A stretch of DNA of 18,882 nt from Fidelibacterota bacterium 46_43 (GCA_001509335.1 LGGY01000137.1:1-18882), one strand, 5' to 3'; counted from the stretch's first letter, positions 8,705 through 16,227 are shown. A program made the numbers and translations. The notes: generated from the sequence alone by a model not told the origin.

Positions 8705-9641
8705 GGGAATTTACATCCTTTTTATCGTCATGGGGAGGTAAGTCCGGATTTTTCAAAATTTCTTCCGTCTGCCAGGTATGGTGAATCCGGGCATTGCGCC
8801 TCCGCATCTGAAGCCAGGCCAATAGCAGGAGCACCGGCAGAATCCCCCATATAAGGGTGTGCAAATCCACCAGGGCATACGCTTTATACCGTTTTATTGC
8901 CCAGAGTTCCCAATTTGTACTGTAATATCGGGGTTCATACCCGTAAACAATCTCAAAAGCCCGGCTCCAGTCTACCCCTTCCTGTAAAAGAATCAACAGT
9001 TCCCCGATGCTTTCGTAGCCATGTTCCGAAATCAGATAGCGGACGGCGGATACACTTTGGGCATAGGCCAGATTAGCCCGGTTTTGTTCAAATTTCAGCA
9101 CATCGTCAATCTTGTGCAGATCCACAAATTTACCATAGAGGGCGGCCTGCCCCAGTAAAACCTTTTGGCGCAAATCAAACTGTTCCGCTTCATGCTGCGC
9201 CAGGCCTTCGTTAAACCACCGGGGCAGATAGGTCAAGCGGTCAATGGGTTCCAGGGCCAGGTGGATCATTTCATGGTGCAGGGTTGCAGACAGTTCAGGA
9301 AAGCTCTGTCGGCTGTAGCGGGGACTCTTCAGAAGAATTTTCCGTCCCCGGTACTGGGCGGCAGCCACACCCCAATGGGGAAAATCTTTTCCGGAAGCTT
9401 CTTTGAAATCCTTTTCACTGGCCGTGAGGATGATTTGGAAGGGCATCATGTCGAGTCCCAGCTTGTTCCGGATTTCCAGGCGGAAAATACCAGCCCGTTC
9501 AGCAATAAACTCTGCCGTTTTCCGGTCTTTGGGCTCATATTGAATAGTAAAATCCTTTTCCGGGAGGATATCCGCCAAAAGCAGGGCCGGCAGGATAATC
9601 AGCACCGGCCACACCACCCATTTGGAATAAACACACCTCAT
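8694..9641 (-). CDS. Membrane-anchored HExxH zinc peptidase (peptidase MA-like)
   Basis: A 315-residue protein with an N-terminal signal peptide or anchor (residues 8-23, WVVWPVLIILPALLLA) and a second hydrophobic segment near 258-279 (LVDLHTLIWGILPVLLLLAWLQM) followed by Arg-rich RRRNAR, which suggests a C-terminal membrane anchor with a short cytoplasmic tail. Between them lies a gluzincin-type metalloprotease core: HHEMIHLAL, giving zinc ligands His123 and His127 with catalytic Glu124, and WFNEGLAQHEAE, giving the third ligand Glu145. This matches the peptidase MA (basic secretory protein-like) pattern. The catalytic domain should face the periplasm. The substrate is unknown. The start ATG overlaps the priA stop by one base (TGATG), and the end overlaps the PorQ-like gene, so it is a coupled operon member. 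Its ribosome-binding site is weak, consistent with coupling. Confidence 0.82.
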   Translation of the reverse strand: MRCVYSKWVVWPVLIILPALLLADILPEKDFTIQYEPKDRKTAEFIAERAGIFRLEIRNKLGLDMMPFQIILTASEKDFKEASGKDFPHWGVAAAQYRGRKILLKSPRYSRQSFPELSATLHHEMIHLALEPIDRLTYLPRWFNEGLAQHEAEQFDLRQKVLLGQAALYGKFVDLHKIDDVLKFEQNRANLAYAQSVSAVRYLISEHGYESIGELLILLQEGVDWSRAFEIVYGYEPRYYSTNWELWAIKRYKAYALVDLHTLIWGILPVLLLLAWLQMRRRNARIHHTWQTEEILKNPDLPPHDDKKDVNSHDA

Positions 9642-12031
9642 CAGTTCATACTCACAGGGTCGGCATTCAAGGTGATTTTCAGTCCGGGCATGCGGTTCCG
9701 CCGGTCCTGAAGGATGCGGATCAGAATGGTTTTGATCCGGTTCATGTTTTCATCTTCATTCCGTTTGAATTTCAGGAGGATTTGCCAGCGGTACAATTCC
9801 TTCACCTTTTCGACGGGAGCGGAAGAAGGACCCAGAACCTGTTCAGGCGGCATATGCTGTTTGCAGATATTTGCCAGTTGTTTTACGGCACTGACAACCC
9901 GCTCACGGTCTTTTCCTGTCACCCGGATCAGAATAAGCCGGCTGAAAGGGGGATAGAGGAGGAGTTTACGTCGTTTCAGTTCCTGTTGATAAAAAGCACG
10001 GACATCCAGCCGGGCTGCCAGATTCACGGCAGGATGTTCCGGCTGCCAACTCTGGATAATCACCCGTCCCGGCAGGGTTCCCCGGCCGCTCCGGCCCGAA
10101 ACCTGGGCTACCAGCTGCCACACCCGCTCGGCACTTCGGAAATCGGGAATCCCCAGTCCCGTATCGGCATTCACAATGCACACCAGAGTCACATTGCTGA
10201 AATCGAGTCCCTTTGAAACCATCTGGGTCCCCAACAGGATATCAAAATTTTTGTTTTCAAAGGTATTGAGAATTTTCACATGGGCGTGCCGTCCCCGGGT
10301 GGAATCCAGATCCATGCGGATTACCCGGGCATCTTTAATGCGTTTAACCAATTCATCCTCAATCCGCTGGGTTCCGCTTCCTGCGACCCGGAGGGAGGTA
10401 TCACTGCAGGATGGACACACAGCCGGGAGAGGTTCCTGATGGTCACAATAATGACACACCAACTTTTGCCAGGGTTTATGCCAGGTCATGGAAACCGAAC
10501 AGTGGGGGCACTCTACCACTTGCCCGCAATATTCACAACGGACAAAAGTATGAAATCCCCGGCGGTTATGGAGCACAATAGCCTGTTCACCCCGTTTCAC
10601 ACACTCCCGAAGCGCTTCCAGCATTTCCCGGGTAAAAAGGGTTTCACCGGGATTTTTAGTGCGCAGGTCTATGACATCCACTTGTGGATATCCCGCACTG
10701 CCGAAGCGTTCTTTCAGGGTGAGAAGGTGATATTTTCCGGTCTGTGCCAGGTACCAGCTTTCCACGGATGGAGTGGCAGATCCCAGGATGACAGGAATCT
10801 TAAGGAGGCGAGCGTAATAAATAGCTGCATCTCTTCCATGATAACCCGGACTCTGTTCCTGTTGTTTGAAGGAAGCATCGTGTTCTTCGTCCACCACAAT
10901 CAGACCGGGAGATGGGAAGGGGGAAAAAAGGGCACTGCGGGCACCCACCACCACTTGGATATCTCCCCGCCGGATACTCTGCCAGGTCCAGATCCGTTCA
11001 CCTGCACTCATCCGGCTGTGCCAGATAGCTACCTTTTTGCCGAAAACACTCCGGAACCGGCCTGCCACATGGGGAGTAATGGCAATTTCCGGGACCAGGA
11101 TCAACGCCTGCTTTCCCCGCTTCAGAGCTTCATTGGCCAGATGAATATAAACTTCTGTTTTACCACTGCCTGTTACACCATGGAGCAAGACGGGATAAAA
11201 GCGGTCAAAATGCGCCGTGATCTCTTCAATAACCTGAATCTGTTCATTTGTAAGGACAATCTCCCGGTTCTTGGTGACATAGGCACCGGAAAAGGGATCG
11301 GAGGGAATTTCCTGATCAAAGCTTTCCAGGACCCCCTTTTTTTCAAGGGTGTGGAAAACAGAGCGGCTTACACCCGTTTCCCGCATCAGGTCGGAGAGGG
11401 TGGCTTCGGGAATGGCCCTGCTTTTCAGGGCTGCCAGGATTTTCACGTGGGAAGGGTGTTCTCCCTGGACATAGGCATCTGTAAGGCGGACCGCTTTCAC
11501 CGTCCGGGTAGCACGTTCCACGGAAAAGACATTATCTGCAATCAGTATCCGTTGCTTTATAAGAGATTGAATCAGTTTCACGGTGTCCGGTGGTATAGTA
11601 TTCAGGATAGACTCGGGTAAGCCATCCGGTGGGATATTCAATCTTTGAATTTCCGGATGATCCGCCATATCCGGGGCGGGGAAATAGCGTATTTCCTTTT
11701 TAAAACCGGCTTCAGAGGGATGGGCTGCCTTCAGGACCAGTCCGGGTGCAGCCATGTAATAAAAGGCCATCCAGTGAAAAAGCTGCATCTGTTCCGGAGT
11801 AAAGAGAGGTTTTTCATCCCGGATTTCTGACAGGGATTTGAGTCCTTTTGGTAATTGGGCCTCATCCGATTCAGACACACGGATACAATATCCGGATTGA
11901 TGCCGTCTTCCGAAGGGAGCAATGACCCGGCATCCGGGCTTCAGGTGTTTTTTGAACCGGTCCGGAATCCGGTATGTGAAAGTTTGCATCACATCCACCG
12001 GAAAGGCGATTTCACAGATAGGTATGGTCAT
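9641..12031 (-). CDS. priA: Primosomal protein N' (replication restart helicase)
   Basis: A 796-residue DNA helicase that reloads the replisome at stalled forks. Seen in order: the PriA 3'-DNA-binding N-domain (IAFPVDVMQTFTYRIP), a winged-helix region (about 190-240), Walker A HGVTGSGKTEV (285-292), Walker B VVDEEH (381-384), motif III LGSATPS, the eight-cysteine zinc-binding insertion (Cys499, 502, 508, 511, 526, 529, 539, 542), GTQMVSKGLDF and helicase motif VI as QVSGRSGR (Ala replaced by Ser relative to the usual QVAGRAGR), then the C-terminal domain. Length is close to the typical 730-830. The ATG at 12031 is chosen by analogy to other PriA starts; an in-frame TTG at 12037 has better Shine-Dalgarno spacing (AGGA six bases away), so the true start could be two codons earlier. 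It heads the priA-peptidase-barrel-tmk operon behind a terminator. Confidence 0.97.
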   Translation of the reverse strand: MTIPICEIAFPVDVMQTFTYRIPDRFKKHLKPGCRVIAPFGRRHQSGYCIRVSESDEAQLPKGLKSLSEIRDEKPLFTPEQMQLFHWMAFYYMAAPGLVLKAAHPSEAGFKKEIRYFPAPDMADHPEIQRLNIPPDGLPESILNTIPPDTVKLIQSLIKQRILIADNVFSVERATRTVKAVRLTDAYVQGEHPSHVKILAALKSRAIPEATLSDLMRETGVSRSVFHTLEKKGVLESFDQEIPSDPFSGAYVTKNREIVLTNEQIQVIEEITAHFDRFYPVLLHGVTGSGKTEVYIHLANEALKRGKQALILVPEIAITPHVAGRFRSVFGKKVAIWHSRMSAGERIWTWQSIRRGDIQVVVGARSALFSPFPSPGLIVVDEEHDASFKQQEQSPGYHGRDAAIYYARLLKIPVILGSATPSVESWYLAQTGKYHLLTLKERFGSAGYPQVDVIDLRTKNPGETLFTREMLEALRECVKRGEQAIVLHNRRGFHTFVRCEYCGQVVECPHCSVSMTWHKPWQKLVCHYCDHQEPLPAVCPSCSDTSLRVAGSGTQRIEDELVKRIKDARVIRMDLDSTRGRHAHVKILNTFENKNFDILLGTQMVSKGLDFSNVTLVCIVNADTGLGIPDFRSAERVWQLVAQVSGRSGRGTLPGRVIIQSWQPEHPAVNLAARLDVRAFYQQELKRRKLLLYPPFSRLILIRVTGKDRERVVSAVKQLANICKQHMPPEQVLGPSSAPVEKVKELYRWQILLKFKRNEDENMNRIKTILIRILQDRRNRMPGLKITLNADPVSMN

Positions 12032-12052
12032 GGACAAAGTTATTCCTGTTAA

Positions 12053-12083
12053 AAAATATCCTCAACAAAAAAGGTCCTGCCAA
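12053..12083 (-). promoter_or_regulatory. Weak candidate promoter for the priA operon
   Basis: On the minus strand TTGGCA (12083-12078, five of six to TTGACA) and TATTTT (12058-12053, four of six) are 19 bases apart, just before priA. The -35 box lies inside the rplI terminator hairpin. The spacing is longer than ideal, so this is tentative; some promoter is expected here if the terminator works. Confidence 0.25.
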
Positions 12084-12100
12084 AACGGACAGCACCCTTT
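12067..12100 (-). terminator. Rho-independent terminator after rplI
   Basis: On the minus strand AAAGGGTGCTGTCC pairs imperfectly with GGCAGGACCTTT across a short loop, with one bulged G, one mismatch and one wobble. A run of six Ts (12072-12067) follows directly. It sits about 43 bases beyond the rplI stop, so it would end the rpsF-rpsR-rplI transcript. Confidence 0.6.
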
Positions 12101-12142
12101 ATGTTTTGAAAAAGCCTGTGCCCGAAGGCGGTCAAAATCGGA

Positions 12143-12586
12143 TTATTCTTTCACAACCCAGAGTTTGACTTCGGCAGTCACATCGCTGTGGAGTTTAATG
12201 GGAATATCGTACACACCCAGGGCTTTGATGGGTTCATTGAGGATGATATGCCGTTTATCCACGTCGTAGCCTTTTTCAGCCAGAAGGTCGGCCACTGTCT
12301 GAGAGGTTACGGAACCGAAAATCTTGTCATCATCACCGGCGGTGACGGATGTGGTCAGTGAGATATTTTTCAACTTTTCAGCCAGACGGCGGGCCTTATC
12401 CACGGCAGCAGTCTTTTTCCGTTCCTCAATTTTTTTCAGCTCTTCAGCCCTTTTGATATTGGAACGGGTTGCTTCCATCGCCAGTCCTTTGGGAATGAGA
12501 AAGTTCCGGGCATATCCGTCTTTTACGGTTATAATATCCCCGACGACCCCTACATTCTCCACATTTTCTTTCAGTATGATTTTCAT
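12143..12586 (-). CDS. rplI: 50S ribosomal protein L9
   Basis: A 147-residue ribosomal protein that binds 23S rRNA at the base of the L1 stalk. Seen: the L9 N-domain signature MKIILKENVENVGVVGDIITVKDGYARNFLIPKGLA, the long linking helix rich in Lys/Glu/Arg (about 45-75), and the C-domain with GDDDKIFGSVTSQTVADLL and a closing KLWVVKE. Full length for the family (about 149). GGGAG lies nine bases before the ATG. It is 14 bases downstream of rpsR and is the last gene of the rpsF operon before a terminator. Confidence 0.98.
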   Translation of the reverse strand: MKIILKENVENVGVVGDIITVKDGYARNFLIPKGLAMEATRSNIKRAEELKKIEERKKTAAVDKARRLAEKLKNISLTTSVTAGDDDKIFGSVTSQTVADLLAEKGYDVDKRHIILNEPIKALGVYDIPIKLHSDVTAEVKLWVVKE

Positions 12587-12600
12587 AACGGAAATCTCCC

Positions 12601-12831
12601 TCAGTTTTGTGTTACGTCATAAGAATAGGGCAGGAGGGCAATATTCCGGGCCCGTTTGATTGCCGTCACGAGTTCACGCTGATGTTTTGCACAGGTCCCC
12701 GTCACTCGCCGGGGAATAATTTTCCCCTGCTCTGTGATAAAACGGCGAAGTGTTTTATAGTCCTTATAGTCAATGCTGTATTTCTTGTTTTCACAGAATT
12801 TGCAGACTTTTTTTCTTGAAATGAAAGCCAT
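12601..12831 (-). CDS. rpsR: 30S ribosomal protein S18 (zinc-binding C+ type)
   Basis: A 76-residue small-subunit protein that dimerises with S6 on the 16S central domain. Seen: KVCKFC near the N-terminus (Cys10, Cys13), then YKTLRRFITEQGKIIPRRVTGTCAKHQR, the S18 signature, with Cys47 and His50. The four residues form a likely zinc ribbon, so this is the C+ form; many S18 proteins lack these cysteines. GGAG lies nine bases before the ATG. It sits between rpsF (31-base gap) and rplI (14-base gap). Confidence 0.98.
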   Translation of the reverse strand: MAFISRKKVCKFCENKKYSIDYKDYKTLRRFITEQGKIIPRRVTGTCAKHQRELVTAIKRARNIALLPYSYDVTQN

Positions 12832-12862
12832 TTCACTTTACTCCTTTGCTATCTAAAACGGG

Positions 12863-13336
12863 TTAAACCGTTTCTTTTACAGCTTCTTCAGACGTTTCTT
12901 CCGAATCGTCTTCCTTTTCTTCTTCCTCATCCTCGTCTTCGTCCTCAACATAATCCTCATCGGATTCATCATCTGCAGAGGATTCATCGGTCATCTCGGC
13001 TTGGTCTTCATCGTCATCATCTTCGTGATGGGACGGAACACCGGCCGGTTTTTCATCCAGGCGGACAATCAACTGAGCGAGGATCTGTGCCTGAAGTTCA
13101 AACCAGGTTTGTAATTCAACCACAGCCGAAGGTTCGGCTTCAAAATAAATCAGAACGTAATTTCCTGATTTCTGTTTTTCAATGGGATACGCCAGTCTGC
13201 GTTTCCCCCAGTCATCCACAGCCAGAACATGACCGCCAATTTCGGCAATATGGCCTTCCACCATCTTAATCACCGAATTCAGACGTTCCTGTTCATAGTT
13301 TGGATGCACGATGAAGAGTGTTTCATAATACCTCAA
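12863..13336 (-). CDS. rpsF: 30S ribosomal protein S6 with long acidic tail
   Basis: S6 pairs with S18 on the 30S platform. The core (residues 1-102) has YETLFIVHPN, GHVLAVDDWGKRRLAYPIEKQKSGNYVLIYFEA and the closing VRLDE, as in the family. The start codon is TTG (13336-13334), supported by AAGGAG eight bases upstream and by alignment to the usual MRxYE start. Odd: residues 103-157 form an encoded tail made almost only of Asp, Glu and Ser, taking the protein to 157 residues against the usual 95-135. E. coli S6 gets glutamates added post-translationally by RimK; here an acidic tail is encoded instead. First gene of rpsF-rpsR-rplI, behind a 210-base leader. Confidence 0.96.
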   Translation of the reverse strand: MRYYETLFIVHPNYEQERLNSVIKMVEGHIAEIGGHVLAVDDWGKRRLAYPIEKQKSGNYVLIYFEAEPSAVVELQTWFELQAQILAQLIVRLDEKPAGVPSHHEDDDDEDQAEMTDESSADDESDEDYVEDEDEDEEEEKEDDSEETSEEAVKETV

Positions 13337-13358
13337 GAGTGTAGCTCCTTTTTTTTAT

Positions 13359-13390
13359 AATGATAAATGATGAATGATGAATTGAATGAT
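13359..13390. repeat. Short ATGA-type tandem repeats in the rpsF leader
   Basis: A run of imperfect ATGA/AATG tetramers (plus-strand ATGATAAATGATGAATGATG and onward) lies 20-55 bases before the rpsF start. It is AT-rich and probably unstructured, which would keep the ribosome-binding site open. Slippage could make its length vary between strains. Confidence 0.6.
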
Positions 13391-13393
13391 TTT

Positions 13394-13420
13394 CTCCCTC
13401 CGCCAGATAGCGGATGGAAG
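13394..13420 (-). promoter_or_regulatory. Bulged hairpin in the rpsF leader
   Basis: On the minus strand CTTCC-A-TCCGC pairs with GCGGA-GGGAG around the loop TATCTG: two five-base-pair helices split by one bulged A. One pair is G-U on the minus-strand RNA but C-A on the other strand, so the structure is better formed in the rpsF transcript. No U-run follows, so it is not a terminator. rpsF leaders in many bacteria carry an S6:S18-binding structure; this hairpin is a candidate, but I cannot confirm the conserved CCG arrangement. Confidence 0.4.
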
Positions 13421-13503
13421 TTTCACGGGATGAATTGTGTTTAAGTGGTGAACCATTCAATCTTCCTTCCTTCCTTTCATACCGGTGCATGGTTACCGTT
13501 TAG

Positions 13504-13519
13504 ACCTCCGTAAGGAGGT
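13504..13519 (-). other. Perfect six-base-pair inverted repeat after hppA
   Basis: ACCTCC-TTAC-GGAGGT on the minus strand, 28 bases beyond the hppA stop. The right arm looks like a strong Shine-Dalgarno sequence and the left arm like anti-Shine-Dalgarno. No U-run follows. It may be a processing or stability hairpin between hppA and rpsF; the function is unknown. Confidence 0.4.
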
Positions 13520-13546
13520 TGTATCGAGGTGCAATTCTTCTCCCCC

Positions 13547-15607
13547 TTATGTAATTATGGGTGCAATCACAAGGGAGACGACGGACATCAATTTAATAAG
13601 GATATTGAGGGATGGGCCGGCTGTATCCTTAAAAGGATCGCCGACGGTATCTCCCACCACGGAAGCTTTATGGGCATCACCTCCTTTTCCTCCCAAGTGT
13701 CCGTTTTCAATATATTTTTTCGCGTTATCCCACACACCGCCGGCATTGGCCATAAAAATCGCCATCAGCACACCGGTGACAGTAGTCCCTGCCAATACGC
13801 CGGCCAGCATACTCGGGTCGTAAAAGCCCACAAGCACCGGCACACCCACAGCCAGGAGTCCGGGAAGAACCATCTTGCGGATAGCCGCCTTCGTGGAAAT
13901 ATCCACACAGCGCTTAAAATCGGCTTTGGCTTCACCGGCCATAAGTCCCTTGATTTCCCGGAACTGCCGCCGCACTTCTGTAATCATGGAAAAAGCCGCA
14001 TCGCCTACAGCCTGCATGGCCAGGGAGGTAAAAAGAAAGGGCAGCATGCCGCCAATAAGGAGTCCTGCCATAATCCGGGGTTCTGTCAAATCAATCTGAT
14101 CAATGTGTGCCGTCGTTTTATAGGCATTAAAGAGAGCCAGAGCCGTTAAAGCTGCCGAACCCACGGCAAAACCTTTGCCAATAGCAGCTGTGGTATTTCC
14201 CACCGCATCCAGGGCATCGGTCCGCTTACGAACAGATTTCTTCAGTCCGGCCATTTCGGCGATTCCACCGGCATTATCAGCAATGGGGCCGAACGCATCC
14301 ACCGAAAGTTGGACACCAATAGTTGTCAGCATCCCCAGGGCTGCAACAGCAATGCCGTAGAGACCGGCAAAGTGATAAGCAGCCATGATAGTCCCAGCAA
14401 GCACAATAATCGGCAAAACTGTGCTTCTCATCCCCATGCTCAGACCGGAAATAATATTGGTTGCAGACCCGGAAGATGCTGCATTGGCCACGCGTCTTGC
14501 AGGGGATTTGCTTTCTGCCGTAAAATATTCTGTAATGAGTCCGATGAGTGTTCCTGCCAAAATCCCAAACAGGGTGGCAATAAAAACACCGGAGGCAGAC
14601 AACCCTGCCATGCGCCCCGAATCAAAGGTCCCGGAGGGTAAAACCCGGGTAATAGTAAACCAGGAAAGGACAATCATGAGGATAGCAGCCCCGTATTCAC
14701 TGATATTGAGGGCCGTTTGGGGTTTTATTTTTTCATTCTCCCGAACCAGAAACACAGCCACCAGAGAGACAAGAATCCCCACGGCGGACAGAACCAGGGG
14801 CAGCATAACAAAACCGCCGGAAAACCCGCCGCCTACAGAGACGGTAGCTCCCAACACCATAGCACCGATGATGGATCCCACGTAAGATTCAAACAAATCG
14901 GCTCCCATACCGGCCACATCACCCACGTTGTCGCCCACATTATCGGCAATCACCGCCGGATTTCGGGGATCATCCTCAGGGATACCGGCTTCCACCTTTC
15001 CCACAAGGTCCGCCCCTACATCGGCAGCTTTCGTATAGATGCCGCCAGCTACACGGGCAAAGAGAGCAATGGAACTGGCCCCGAGACTGAAGCCGCTCAG
15101 GATGGGCAATACTGTCTGTTGAATAGTTACGGGATCACTGCCCAGATATCGGACATAAGCCCAAAAAAGAGAACCCAGTCCCAGAAGCCCCAGGCCAACT
15201 ACGCTGAGTCCCATCACGGATCCGCCGGAAAAGGCAATAACCAGGGCTTTTGCCAGGCTTGTTTTGGCTGCCTGGGTAGTGCGGACATTGGCGGCGGTTG
15301 CCACCCGCATGCCAATAAATCCGGCCAGGGCACTGGCCAGGGCACCCGTAATGAACGAAAGGGCAACAAGCCGTAAAATTCCGGAGTTGCTCAGAATCAG
15401 CAAAATAGCCACAACCACGACAAAGAGGCTCAATACTCGGTATTCCCGGACAAGAAAAGCCATAGCACCTTCGCGGATATGCTGGGAAATTTCCACCATC
15501 TCCTTTTCACCGGGATCCTGTCTGGTAATCCATCCGGAACGAATCAGGGCATAGATCAGGGCCAGGGCACCCACAGCAGGGACCATGATAAGAATCCAGT
15601 GAGTCAC
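13547..15607 (-). CDS. hppA: Membrane-bound ion-translocating pyrophosphatase, K+-dependent, probably Na+-pumping
   Basis: A 686-residue polytopic inner-membrane pump (family norm about 16 helices) that couples pyrophosphate hydrolysis to cation export. Seen: the catalytic DVGADLVGKVE (196-206), DNVGDNVGDVAGMGADLFESYVGS (222-245), DAFGPIADNAGGIAEM (437-452), GNTTAAIGKG (470-479) and GGKGGDAHKASVVGDTVGDPFKDT (639-662). Ala474 and Gly477 in GNTTAAIGKG mark the K+-dependent class; the K+-independent class has Lys and Thr there. Glu240 in the LFESYV position matches Na+-pumping enzymes such as that of Thermotoga; this ion call is inference. The start is GTG at 15607 with a very strong AAAGGAGGTGA site, overlapping the pth stop by four bases (GTGA). 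The usual KGSDAHKAA motif reads KGGDAHKAS. It lies between pth and the rpsF leader. Confidence 0.96.
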   Translation of the reverse strand: MTHWILIMVPAVGALALIYALIRSGWITRQDPGEKEMVEISQHIREGAMAFLVREYRVLSLFVVVVAILLILSNSGILRLVALSFITGALASALAGFIGMRVATAANVRTTQAAKTSLAKALVIAFSGGSVMGLSVVGLGLLGLGSLFWAYVRYLGSDPVTIQQTVLPILSGFSLGASSIALFARVAGGIYTKAADVGADLVGKVEAGIPEDDPRNPAVIADNVGDNVGDVAGMGADLFESYVGSIIGAMVLGATVSVGGGFSGGFVMLPLVLSAVGILVSLVAVFLVRENEKIKPQTALNISEYGAAILMIVLSWFTITRVLPSGTFDSGRMAGLSASGVFIATLFGILAGTLIGLITEYFTAESKSPARRVANAASSGSATNIISGLSMGMRSTVLPIIVLAGTIMAAYHFAGLYGIAVAALGMLTTIGVQLSVDAFGPIADNAGGIAEMAGLKKSVRKRTDALDAVGNTTAAIGKGFAVGSAALTALALFNAYKTTAHIDQIDLTEPRIMAGLLIGGMLPFLFTSLAMQAVGDAAFSMITEVRRQFREIKGLMAGEAKADFKRCVDISTKAAIRKMVLPGLLAVGVPVLVGFYDPSMLAGVLAGTTVTGVLMAIFMANAGGVWDNAKKYIENGHLGGKGGDAHKASVVGDTVGDPFKDTAGPSLNILIKLMSVVSLVIAPIIT

Positions 15608-16218
15608 GTTGTCACCTCCTTTGTTCCATCATCTGAAACAGATTCGGGATCTTTTTCCTTCTCCGAACGATTGTAACGGTTCATAACGATGTGCAGATCC
15701 TCTTTTAAAAAGAGTTCTACCGCATCGGCGGCTTTTTGGACCATCTCTTTCACCGTATCCCGTTCTTCGGGCAAAAAAGGTCTGAGGACATAAACCTCGG
15801 CATCGGTCCGCAGGCGTTCCGGAGTATTGATGCCGATTTTAATCCGTGGAATATCCTGAGTCCCCAGGACACTGAAGACGGATTTGAGTCCGTTATGCCC
15901 ACCGGCAGAGCCGGTCGGACGGATTTTCAGCCGCCCGAAATCCACATCCAGATCATCATGAATGAGAAGGGTTTCCCCTGGATTCAGGGGATAGCGTCTG
16001 GATACATCCGCCAGGGCCTGGCCACTCAGGTTCATAAAAGTCATGGGTTTCACCAGTAGGGATCCGTCGGACATACGGGATTCCAGGTAGGCACCCCGGC
16101 CGGATTTGAATGTCAAACCGTAACGGTCTGCCAGCTCATCCAGAACCATAAACCCCAGATTGTGGCGGGTTTGTGCATATTTTTTTCCGGGATTTCCCAG
16201 TCCTACAATCACCTTCAT
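15604..16218 (-). CDS. pth: Peptidyl-tRNA hydrolase
   Basis: A 204-residue cytoplasmic enzyme that frees tRNA from prematurely released peptidyl-tRNA. Seen: VGLGNPGKKYAQTRHNLGF with Asn9 and catalytic His19, KPMTFMNLSGQAL with Asn63, IHDDLDVDFG with Asp88, and SAGGHNGLKSV with His108, matching E. coli Asn10, His20, Asn68, Asp93 and His113. The C-terminus is drawn out by a charged Lys/Glu/Asp-rich tail (about 185-204). It starts nine bases after rplY and ends overlapping hppA by four bases, so it is a clear operon member. The ATG start matches the family exactly. Confidence 0.97.
   Translation of the reverse strand: MKVIVGLGNPGKKYAQTRHNLGFMVLDELADRYGLTFKSGRGAYLESRMSDGSLLVKPMTFMNLSGQALADVSRRYPLNPGETLLIHDDLDVDFGRLKIRPTGSAGGHNGLKSVFSVLGTQDIPRIKIGINTPERLRTDAEVYVLRPFLPEERDTVKEMVQKAADAVELFLKEDLHIVMNRYNRSEKEKDPESVSDDGTKEVTT
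15612..15622 (-). promoter_or_regulatory. Strong ribosome-binding site for hppA inside pth
   Basis: AAAGGAGGTGA on the minus strand, four bases before the GTG start. It is nearly fully complementary to the 16S 3' end and lies within the last codons of pth. It fixes the GTG start at 15607 and suggests high expression of hppA independent of read-through from pth. Confidence 0.8.
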
Positions 16219-16227
16219 GACTCCGTT

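Noticed and set aside
10280..11620. A 446-codon open frame on the plus strand, opposite priA
   Set aside because: It lies wholly antisense to a clear PriA, shows no recognisable domain, and its open length is explained by the codon preferences of the real gene.
13323..13490. A 55-residue minus-strand open frame in the rpsF leader, starting at ATG 13490 and ending just inside rpsF
   Set aside because: The product (MHRYERKEGRLNG and so on) follows the simple repeats of the leader, the GGAGGT is 13 bases away, and nothing suggests selection. A leader peptide cannot be fully excluded.
13504..13519. The ACCTCC/GGAGGT hairpin as a terminator for hppA
   Set aside because: The stem is only six pairs and no U-run follows on the minus strand.
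14717..15376. A 219-codon plus-strand open frame opposite hppA
   Set aside because: Low-complexity, His/Gly/Gln-rich product typical of a shadow of a membrane-protein gene.
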